From contig QMLT01000072.1 in the NCBI GenBank assembly GCA_003646875.1, positions 1-7,683 on the forward strand: a stretch of DNA of 7,683 nucleotides, given 5' to 3'. A program made the translations under genes and the position numbers. Positions 1 to 4,412 of this stretch are shown in pieces. The notes under the pieces were generated by a model. It was not told where the DNA came from, made no database searches, and saw only the letters and a list, made by a program, of their open reading frames with translations. The stretch's first letter is position 1. Every line of letters begins with the position of its first letter. This DNA is from Deltaproteobacteria bacterium. GTDB lineage: Bacteria > Desulfobacterota > DSM-4660 > Desulfatiglandales > B25-G16.

Positions 1-27
1 ACTATATTAAGGATAAGGAGGTGCCAC

Positions 28-498
28 ATGAGAAATATCGAGATCGATGATGAGGTTTTCGGCTATCTTCAAAGCAAGGCGATTCCGTTTGTTGAGACCC
101 CCAATTTAACCCTTCGTAGACTATTTAGTCTCAATGGCAAGCCAGCGAAATCTGAAAAAACTTCGTCACAGATAATACAAAACCAAAGATTAGGACGCGG
201 AAGGAAAAAACAGGCAAAGACGGACTTATTTAAACTTGTTCAAGTTGGTCTCCTTCAGGAAGGGCAAACGCTATATTTACTTGATTATCAAGGGAAAAGG
301 ATAGCGGGTTATGATTCAATCATTTCTGGTAAAAATCTTCTTTGGAACAACGAACTGTATTCAATGAGCGAGCTTGCCAAAGAATGCTTAAAAAAAGAAG
401 GTTTTAGCAGCGAATCGGTCCGGGGACCTGCTCATTGGTCTAATGCTGATGGGATTAGTGTCAAGGAATTATGGGAACAGTATCTCAAGACATATTAA
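28..498 (+). CDS. Hypothetical protein, possible ribbon-helix-helix N-terminus plus RAMA/DUF4357-like C-terminus
   Basis: A 156-residue protein with a strong Shine-Dalgarno (AAGGAGGTG, 15-23) four bases before the ATG, so the start is secure. Residues 1-34 (IEIDDEVFGYLQ... TLRRLF) resemble the short strand-helix-helix N-terminus of SeqA-like ribbon-helix-helix DNA-binding proteins. Residues 40-65 are a basic linker. Residues 68-155 run GLLQEGQTLYLLDYQGKR, a turn, LLWNNELYSMSELAKE, then GPAHWSNADG. This is the order of elements I associate with RAMA/DUF4357 domains, which are found near restriction-modification genes and are thought to read nucleic acid. A DNA-binding accessory protein is therefore an inference. 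It is the first gene of a + strand series of small unrelated genes that looks like integron cassettes, but no attC-like hairpin separates it from the next gene. Domain calls are from memory of family patterns and are uncertain; the existence of the gene is well supported. Confidence 0.8.
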   Translation: MRNIEIDDEVFGYLQSKAIPFVETPNLTLRRLFSLNGKPAKSEKTSSQIIQNQRLGRGRKKQAKTDLFKLVQVGLLQEGQTLYLLDYQGKRIAGYDSIISGKNLLWNNELYSMSELAKECLKKEGFSSESVRGPAHWSNADGISVKELWEQYLKTY

Positions 499-539
499 AC
501 TGTTAGGGAATATTGCAATTTTAACGGAGGTTGAGAACC

Positions 540-740
540 ATGGCAAGAATAGAAGAATTAGCCAATGAGGTCCAGCAGCTTAGCCGAGAGGAACTCGCTG
601 CGTTCAGGGACTGGTTTCGGAAGTACGATTCGGATGAGTGGGACAAGGAAATCGCGGAGGACATTTGGGCTGGTAGACTTGAGGAGCTAACCGATAAGGC
701 AATTGCAGACCATAAGGCCGGAAGGACGAAAGAGTTTTGA
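540..740 (+). CDS. Putative antitoxin of a type II toxin-antitoxin pair
   Basis: A 66-residue acidic protein (MARIEELANEVQQLSREELAAF...). I chose ATG 540 because GGAGG at 526-530 lies nine bases upstream; a TTG at 531 in the same frame is too close to that site. The pattern of a helical N-terminus (ELANEVQQLSREELAAFRDWF, residues 5-25), a DSDEWDKEIAEDI centre and a C-terminal AGRTKEF matches a widespread family of small proteins encoded directly before RelE/ParE-like toxins. The known family role is to bind and neutralise the toxin and often to repress the operon; that is inferred here from family and position. The stop codon overlaps the TTG start of the next gene (TTGA, 737-740), which implies translational coupling and fixed stoichiometry. 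The pair sits in what appears to be one integron cassette ending in the attC-like site at 995-1071. Confidence 0.75.
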   Translation: MARIEELANEVQQLSREELAAFRDWFRKYDSDEWDKEIAEDIWAGRLEELTDKAIADHKAGRTKEF

Positions 741-1000
741 AGCACTTCGCTGCGCCATCTTTCTGGGAGAATTATGAACAGCTTCCACTGAATATACAGA
801 AGATGGCTGATGAATACTATGACCGGTTAAAATCGGACCTTCGACATCCATCCCTGCACTTCAAAAAAATTGGAAAATACCGCTCAGTAAGAGTTGGTCT
901 TCACTATCGCGCACTTGCAGTTGAAATCCCTGACGAATTGGTTTGGTTCTGGATTGGAACACATGACCAATACCAGAGAATGATTAACAAAGAGGGCTAA
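737..1000 (+). CDS. Putative RelE/ParE-superfamily toxin
   Basis: An 87-residue protein starting with TTG 737. There is no ATG before codon 23, and the four-base overlap with the upstream stop favours this start. Conserved features of the ParE/RelE fold are visible: an N-terminal helical half (FWENYEQLPLNIQKMADEYYDRLKSD, residues 9-34), then HPSLHFKKIGKYRSVRVGLHYRAL (37-60), and a final strand FWIGTHDQYQRMI (71-83). R52, R58 and H77 are plausible functional residues. Known relatives act as mRNA interferases or gyrase poisons; which applies here cannot be told from sequence. The gene is coupled to the antitoxin upstream. Its TAA stop lies inside the R'' box of the attC-like site, as is usual for a compact cassette gene. 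Length is normal for the family and no damage is visible. Confidence 0.78.
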   Translation: MKHFAAPSFWENYEQLPLNIQKMADEYYDRLKSDLRHPSLHFKKIGKYRSVRVGLHYRALAVEIPDELVWFWIGTHDQYQRMINKEG

Positions 1001-1071
1001 CATCCGGGTGAACGAGGACTGGCTTTTTCGCTGGCCGCTCCAAAGCCAGCCTGTTACCCGCGGCGTTAGGC
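995..1071 (+). repeat. attC-like integron recombination site 1
   Basis: R'' is GGCTAAC (995-1001) and R' is GTTAGGC (1065-1071), which fits GTTRRRY; the two pair at 6 of 7 positions. Inside, CGGGT-G-AAC (1005-1013) pairs with GTTACCCG (1053-1060) with G1010 unpaired. Next, AGG-A-CTGGCTTT (1015-1026) pairs with AAAGCCAG-CCT (1042-1052) with A1018 unpaired. Two extrahelical bases on the same arm plus a variable loop are the hallmark of attC sites. The size, 77 nt, is within the usual range. Recombination would fall between G1065 and T1066. Confidence 0.87.
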
Positions 1072-1083
1072 AGGAGAGCAATC

Positions 1084-1773
1084 ATGGCGAAACGCAAATA
1101 TCATTTACAGGAGCAGCCAATTCCAGAAGGTTTTCATATCTACGAGGATCGATTAGAAGTGGCCGGAGTTTCATTCCGAAAGAATGATGCGGCGGCGTTT
1201 GCGAAATCTAAACACCTTTGGCTGGAACTTGAGCGAGAGCAGGAAAATAAGCACGACAAGAATGCTATTAGAGTCATCGGTTGCAGTAAGGGACTCTTCG
1301 GAACTAAGCGGAGATTCATTGGATATGTGCCCAAGGATGTCGCCAAGAAGATCGTGGAGGGGGGCTTTTGGGGAAAAGTTCGACCACGATTGCTCAAGAC
1401 CTATGTCGGAGCTGGTGGTTTTGTTGAGATTCTCTTTCAGTTGCTAGGACCAAAAGGGCAGAAATTCCAATTCAGTCCCCCAAAGACTCAGGAAGGTGGA
1501 CACTATACCGAGTACGTTGAACGCGTTAAGCAATTGAAGGCCGAGAACAAGAATGAAGAGGCCATTGAATTGCTTCTTAAGCTCGTCGATGAAATTGAGA
1601 AGGAAGCTCAGAAGCGTGGGGAAGGCTGGGGAGTGGCGCCCTGGTACTATGAGCAACTTGCTATTCTCTATCGAAAGGAAAAGCGATACGACGACGAAGT
1701 TCAGATTCTGGAGCGGTATGAAGCTCAGCCCAAGGCACCGGGTGCTAGCTCAGAAAAATGGCGGAACGTTTAG
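1084..1773 (+). CDS. HIRAN-domain protein with C-terminal helical (TPR-like) repeats
   Basis: A 229-residue protein. ATG 1084 is preceded by AGGAG at 1072-1076, which begins right after the attC R' box, so the 5' leader of this cassette is only 18 nt. Residues 22-87 show a HIRAN domain: RLEVAGVSFRKNDAAAF, then LELEREQENKHDKNAIRV (47-64) and FIGYVPKDVA (78-87). HIRAN domains bind DNA ends or damaged DNA and usually occur fused to helicases or nucleases; here the domain stands without an enzymatic domain. Residues 142-212 (YVERVKQLKAENKNEEAIELL ... YYEQLAILYRKEKRYDDEVQILERY) look like two TPR-like helical hairpins, suggesting a protein-binding tail. A DNA-binding adaptor role is inference. The gene is alone in its cassette, bounded by attC-like sites at 995-1071 and 1806-1891. 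Confidence 0.82.
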   Translation: MAKRKYHLQEQPIPEGFHIYEDRLEVAGVSFRKNDAAAFAKSKHLWLELEREQENKHDKNAIRVIGCSKGLFGTKRRFIGYVPKDVAKKIVEGGFWGKVRPRLLKTYVGAGGFVEILFQLLGPKGQKFQFSPPKTQEGGHYTEYVERVKQLKAENKNEEAIELLLKLVDEIEKEAQKRGEGWGVAPWYYEQLAILYRKEKRYDDEVQILERYEAQPKAPGASSEKWRNV

Positions 1774-1805
1774 CCAAGGCAAGACAACTCAAAGATAAGC
1801 ATAAT

Positions 1806-1891
1806 GTCTAACAACGCCATGAACGCGGACAGAAAAAGCGTCGTTTCTTCGTCGTTCTGCTTTTTACTACCGGTTATGGCGAACGTTGGAC
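1806..1891 (+). repeat. attC-like integron recombination site 2
   Basis: R'' is GTCTAAC (1806-1812), matching RYYYAAC exactly. R' is GTTGGAC (1885-1891), matching GTTRRRY exactly; the boxes pair with one G-T wobble. CGCCAT-G-AAC (1815-1824) pairs with GTTATGGCG (1873-1881), leaving G1821 extrahelical. CGG (1826-1828) then pairs with CCG (1870-1872), leaving G1825 unpaired. A further stem AAAAAGC (1833-1839)/GCTTTTT (1859-1865) forms the variable part. The total is 86 nt. This is the cleanest of the three sites. Confidence 0.9.
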
Positions 1892-1920
1892 AGCGATAAT
1901 AATATCTGAAAGGTGATAGT

Positions 1921-2118
1921 ATGGCTATTCATGTAAAGTATCAAGAGAACGAGGCAGTAGTTGGCATTCCCGATGGGAAGGTTATTGAAGGGGAAATCCC
2001 GGCAAACAAAATGAAACTTGTCCAAGCGTGAATTGAGATCCACAAAGACGAATTAATGGCCGATTGGGAACTTGCTAGTTCAGGCCAAAACGTGTTTAGG
2101 ATCGATCCTTTGAAATAG
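1921..2118 (+). pseudogene. DUF4160-family gene, N-terminally truncated and with an in-frame TGA
   Basis: Starting at ATG 1921 (AAAGGTGAT lies just upstream) the frame gives 36 residues (IHVKYQENEAVVGIPDGKVIEGEIP...). It meets TGA at 2029-2031 and continues in the same frame for 28 residues (IEIHKDELMADWELASSGQN...) to TAG at 2116-2118. Together these match the C-terminal two-thirds of DUF4160 proteins, in which a tryptophan is normal at the position of the stop (VQA-W-IEIHKDEL), so TGG to TGA is the likely change. The usual N-terminal ~25 residues, including the conserved DHxPPHFH region, are also missing: the cassette boundary at attC-like site 2 lies only ~35 nt upstream of the ATG. DUF4160 genes commonly precede DUF2442 genes, as here, and the pair is suspected to be toxin-antitoxin-like. 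Other genes in the window use TGA as a stop, so recoding is unlikely. Confidence 0.8.
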
Positions 2119-2130
2119 GAGGCAATGCCG

Positions 2131-2421
2131 ATGAATCCAAGGGTTAAAGATGTAAAACCTAACCCTGATCATACCATCAGTTTAGTTTTTACCAATGGAG
2201 AGGTTAGGTGTTTTGACGTAAAGCCTTATCTGGATAAAGGGATATTTAAGCAGTTGAATGACCTTAAGGCATTTAATTCTGTCAGACCCTTTCTCGGGAG
2301 CATTCAGTGGGAGGGTGGCCAGGACTTTTGTCCGGATACCTTATATATGGACAGCGTGCCAGTAACTGATTTAGAGCATTCAGAATCAGAAAATCGGCGC
2401 GCAACAAGGCGCTCCACCTGA
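2131..2421 (+). CDS. DUF2442-family protein
   Basis: A 96-residue protein. Two ATGs are available: 2125 lies only two bases after AGGAGG (2117-2122), while 2131 lies eight bases after it, so 2131 is preferred. Residues 1-78 fit DUF2442: VKDVKPNPDHTISLVFTNGE, FDVKPYLDKGIFKQL, then FLGSIQWEGGQDFCPDTLYMDSVPV. These are small proteins of unknown biochemical function, often paired with DUF4160 in suspected toxin-antitoxin-like modules; the upstream DUF4160 gene is broken here. The last ~14 residues (ESENRRATRRST) are not family-like and come from the reading frame running into the attC-like site at 2399-2491, a typical end for a cassette gene. The gene itself looks intact. If it was the antidote of a pair, it survives without its partner. 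Confidence 0.8.
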   Translation: MNPRVKDVKPNPDHTISLVFTNGEVRCFDVKPYLDKGIFKQLNDLKAFNSVRPFLGSIQWEGGQDFCPDTLYMDSVPVTDLEHSESENRRATRRST

Positions 2422-2491
2422 CCGCTATTCCGCTGGCCTGCCTGTCGGCAGACAGGCGCTTCATAGCGGCAGGTGAGCTTAGTCGTTCTAC
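2399..2491 (+). repeat. Degenerate attC-like site 3 with an embedded palindrome
   Basis: The L arms are clear: GCT-C-CACCTG-A-CCGCTAT (2411-2428) pairs with ATAGCGG-CAGGTG-AGC (2463-2478), leaving C2414 and A2421 extrahelical. R'' is GCGCAAC (2399-2405). R' is GTTCTAC (2485-2491), which departs from GTTRRRY at the fourth and fifth bases and pairs with R'' only through AAC/GTT. The central part holds a perfect 7-bp hairpin GCCTGTC-GGCA-GACAGGC (2440-2457). The stop codon of the DUF2442 gene lies within the site. It is probably an old, weakly active or dead attC. Confidence 0.65.
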
Positions 2492-2500
2492 CCCTCAGAC

Positions 2501-2528
2501 TTGACAATTCAAATTACTGTTGTACAAT
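2501..2528 (+). promoter_or_regulatory. Sigma-70-type promoter for the PIN toxin / antitoxin pair
   Basis: TTGACA (2501-2506) and TACAAT (2523-2528) are separated by 16 bases and lie 29 bases before the toxin ATG. The -35 is perfect and the -10 has one mismatch. It begins ten bases after the R' box of attC-like site 3, so the pair carries its own promoter. Confidence 0.7.
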
Positions 2529-2557
2529 TGTCTATATTGCATTTGCTGGAGGGAAGA

Positions 2558-2950
2558 ATGGATATAGTAATTGACACATCTGCATTAATTGCAGTAATTG
2601 TCAGCGAGCCTGAACGAAGAAAACTCATTGAAATTACACTAGGAAATGCGCTTGTTGGACCAGGATCTCTACCCTGGGAGATAGGTAATGCATTCTCGGC
2701 GATGTTCAAACAAGACCGATTGACAATCGAAGAAGCTCAAAAGGGGCTGATAATCTTCAACTCTATCCCTCTTCGCTATATTGAGCCAGATTTCTTAAAT
2801 GCCCTAAAATTGTCGAAAAAATTTAAAATGTATGCATACGATGCCTATATATTGGATTGCGCGATCAGGCATAAAGCGCCCCTATTAACCCTAGATCAAA
2901 AGCTCAAGGCATCTGCTCAAAATCTTAACGTTGAAATACTGGAGGTTTAG
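2558..2950 (+). CDS. PIN-domain ribonuclease toxin (VapC-like)
   Basis: A 130-residue protein starting at ATG 2558, four bases after GGAGGG (2548-2553). An in-frame TTG at 2501 is rejected because it lies in the -35 element and adds an unrelated N-terminus. PIN-domain hallmarks are in order: the N-terminal strand MDIVIDTSALIA with D6; E41 in SLPWEIGNAF; YAYDAYILDCAI with D95 and D100; and LLTLDQKL with D113. Together these acidic residues would bind Mg2+ or Mn2+ for RNA cleavage. All expected acidic positions are present, so the toxin looks active. VapC-type toxins cleave tRNA or rRNA; the target here is unknown. The antitoxin gene follows three bases after the stop, the reverse of the usual antitoxin-first order. 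Confidence 0.88.
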   Translation: MDIVIDTSALIAVIVSEPERRKLIEITLGNALVGPGSLPWEIGNAFSAMFKQDRLTIEEAQKGLIIFNSIPLRYIEPDFLNALKLSKKFKMYAYDAYILDCAIRHKAPLLTLDQKLKASAQNLNVEILEV

Positions 2951-2953
2951 AAA

Positions 2954-3172
2954 ATGCAGGTCTATACATATTCAGAAGCAAGGCAAAAGCTTGCCATGGT
3001 CCTTAAAGAGGCAGAAAACAAAGGGAAAGTAATTATCCGAAGAAAAGATGGTAGAACCTTTGCTTTGATTCCTGAAAAAAATGCTGTTTCCCCTTTAGAT
3101 GTTCCGTCTATAAAGGCAAAAATAACAACACAAGAAATAGTTGATATTATCCGGGAGGGAAGAGAAAGGTAG
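2954..3172 (+). CDS. Phd/YefM-like antitoxin
   Basis: A 72-residue protein. ATG 2954 is eight bases after GGAGG (2941-2945), which lies in the end of the toxin gene; only three bases separate the genes, so they are co-transcribed. Residues 2-40 (VYTYSEARQKLAMVLKEAENKGKVIIRRKDGRTFALIP) match the Phd/YefM N-terminal DNA-binding fold: SEARQKL helix, hydrophobic helix, then I.RRKDGR.FALIP strands. Residues 45-72 would be the flexible toxin-binding tail. The expected role is neutralising the PIN toxin and repressing the operon. The family match is good, although PIN toxins pair with several antitoxin families. No attC-like hairpin follows the gene, so whether the pair is a cassette or resident chromosome is open. 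Confidence 0.85.
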   Translation: MQVYTYSEARQKLAMVLKEAENKGKVIIRRKDGRTFALIPEKNAVSPLDVPSIKAKITTQEIVDIIREGRER

Positions 3173-3433
3173 AACAATGCCATTCACTTGTGAGTGAAAA
3201 TGGGGGACGGGCATAAATAAGTAACTAACTCATATCACACAATGAAAGGCTGCTGAAGATATTTTTCTTCAATCGTCTTTCCTTTTTTTAGCGGAGGCAC
3301 GAGAAGAGCCCCTTGTAAGCTGGTAAAAGAAAAAACTTTTCTTCTCTGCCACTCATGGGGAGACAATGTCTGCTTGATTTATTCGCATCGGTTAGCTGGC
3401 CTAAAATGCAGTAGAGAGAAACTTTCTAATGTT

Positions 3434-3623
3434 CTAATGATGTTTCTCCAGAATTATTTTGTTATCAACAATGGAACTCATTTTTTTGAGCCTCAAGAAC
3501 CCCTTGATCTCCGAAAAGATTTGTCCTCTTAATTGTGTCACCTTCTTTATTTAACTCATCTACATTTTCTAAGATGAGCGAGTCTTTTCCATCCTGAATC
3601 ACATACGCTGATGCCTCACACAT
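3434..3623 (-). pseudogene. CooT-family nickel-binding protein with a one-base frameshift in an A7 run
   Basis: Reading from ATG at 3623 down, the frame encodes MCEASAYVIQDGKDSLILEN and then VDELNKEGDTIKRTNLFGDQGVLEAQ. It would end at TGA 3465-3467 after 52 residues with an atypical tail (KNEFHC). If one A of the seven-A run (3481-3487 on the + strand as T7) is skipped, the frame continues as KMSSIVDNKIILEKHH and ends at TAG 3434-3436. That gives 62 residues, the normal CooT length with the normal final strand. The MCEA start carries Cys2, the nickel-binding residue described for Rhodospirillum rubrum CooT, a chaperone for CO dehydrogenase maturation. The start overlaps the DUF3842 stop by 8 nt, indicating coupled translation. 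The shift may be a sequencing error, a real mutation or slippage at the homopolymer; the family assignment is firmer than the gene's status. Confidence 0.78.
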
Positions 3624-4035
3624 TTATTTTTCCTTCTTTAATAATTTCAATAACTTTATCAATAAGATGGGGAAGAGGTTCACCAGATACCCCCACGATT
3701 TTAGCCCTCTCCTGGGTCAATGGGATTAATATTTTTAAGGCCGTACTTGTGGAGACGGCCTGGGACATCCCTGGAGTTACTTCACCCATCATAGAATTAG
3801 CCATGATTATAGCTAATGGACCAATTATGACATCAACCTCGGGAGCCATGTTGATGATTGCATTTTCTCCAGTTGCCCCTCGATTGGCGCCAGCCTTCAT
3901 CATTTGGGAGGTGGCAACAGAATTTGTCCCCAGGGCAAGTATTTCTACCTCTTCACCAAAGGCATCCCTTAATTTTTTTATTATAACTCTTCCTATTCCA
4001 CCACCTTGTCCGTCCATAACCATTAATAAACTCAA
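3616..4035 (-). CDS. DUF3842-family protein
   Basis: A 139-residue protein from TTG 4035, with AAAGGGGG six bases upstream. Family proteins begin a few residues before DGQGGG, which supports this start. Glycine-rich and conserved stretches are visible: DGQGGGIG (8-15), a Rossmann-like nucleotide-binding start; GTNSVAT (36-42); AGANRGATGENAI (48-60); and IIGPLAIIMANSMMGEVTP (70-88). These are DUF3842 hallmarks. The biochemical role is unknown to me. Overlap of its stop with the start of the CooT-like gene (8 nt) indicates one transcript and suggests a link to nickel or CO-dehydrogenase metabolism; that is inference from context, since no CODH gene is in the window. A 16-bp palindrome lies 41 bases upstream of the start and could be its operator. 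Confidence 0.83.
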   Translation of the reverse strand: MSLLMVMDGQGGGIGRVIIKKLRDAFGEEVEILALGTNSVATSQMMKAGANRGATGENAIINMAPEVDVIIGPLAIIMANSMMGEVTPGMSQAVSTSTALKILIPLTQERAKIVGVSGEPLPHLIDKVIEIIKEGKINV

Positions 4036-4075
4036 AGAAGGCCCCCTTTAGTTAAAGATTTGGATTGAAACATTT

Positions 4076-4091
4076 AATAAACCTGTTTATT
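4076..4091. promoter_or_regulatory. Candidate operator palindrome upstream of the DUF3842 gene
   Basis: AATAAAC-CT-GTTTATT is a perfect inverted repeat with 7-bp arms, 41 bp before the TTG start of the DUF3842/CooT-like pair. Its size and position fit a dimeric repressor or activator site, but it matches no operator I know, and AT-rich DNA yields such repeats by chance. Confidence 0.3.
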
Positions 4092-4185
4092 GTAATAATA
4101 CTATCAGCAGGTTGGGCAATTTTTAATTACTATATAACAGGCGATTTAAATTTAAAACACTTTTTCGTAATTACTCAGGTATCTT

Positions 4186-4370
4186 GCCACAAAGGCACCA
4201 AGACACCAAGATTATAGAATTATTCTTTATTATAGTCTTTTTAATGCGTGGCACATTGAAATTAATAAGCCTTAGGCTTATTAATGAGAAAACTGCGTTA
4301 TTCAATTTATATTCACCTTCCCCGCCTGCCGTCCGGCGGGCAGATCTTTGAGTCTTTGTGCCTTGTTGGC
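4186..4370. repeat. Nested inverted-repeat element in the DUF3842-plsY intergenic region
   Basis: The 362-nt gap between 4051 and 4412 holds no gene. Within it, a 26-nt arm (4186-4211, starting GCCACAAAGGCACC) matches the reverse complement of 4345-4370 at 21 of 26 positions. Between the arms lie a perfect palindrome with 12-bp arms (ATTAATAAGCCT, 4261-4272, and its complement 4274-4285, around T4273) and a GC-rich hairpin CCCGCC...GGCGGG (4321-4340). The layout resembles a small non-autonomous element (MITE-like) or a remnant. The arm motif, runs of CACAAAG/CACCAAG, looks like repeat sequence seen in other environmental genomes, but that is recollection only. Confidence 0.5.
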
Positions 4371-4412
4371 TGAATAGTTACATTTTTTCTATCTTTTTAG
4401 GAATTAACAGCA

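Noticed and set aside
502..508. GTTAGGG as an R' box of a fourth attC between the first gene and the antitoxin gene
   Set aside because: No matching L' arm (GTT...) precedes it and no credible R''/L'' partner was found in the end of the upstream gene; only a box-like heptamer remains.
2029..2031. TGA read as tryptophan or selenocysteine in the DUF4160 frame
   Set aside because: Other genes here (antitoxin, DUF2442, DUF3842) end at TGA, and the N-terminal part of the gene is also missing, so simple decay is the better explanation.
2501..2557. TTG 2501 as the start of the PIN gene
   Set aside because: It coincides with the -35 hexamer and adds 19 residues not seen in PIN toxins; ATG 2558 has a good Shine-Dalgarno.
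3183..3198. TTCACT-TGTG-AGTGAA as a terminator after the antitoxin gene
   Set aside because: The stem is only 6 bp, AT-rich, and is followed by A and G rather than a T run.
3222..3397. AACTAAC ... GTTAGCT as a possible attC after the PIN-antitoxin pair
   Set aside because: The inner arms show no complementarity and the spacing (176 nt) is longer than usual for attC.
3173..3433. Search for a gene or element between the antitoxin and the CooT-like gene, including the GGGGGACGGGCATAAATAAG stretch
   Set aside because: Short frames exist on the - strand but none has a start, Shine-Dalgarno or recognisable motif. The G-rich stretch recalls flanks of REP-type transposase repeats, but one copy is not enough to call.
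3611..4051. 146-codon + strand ORF opposite the DUF3842 gene
   Set aside because: It is the antisense shadow of a gene whose - strand product has clear family motifs.
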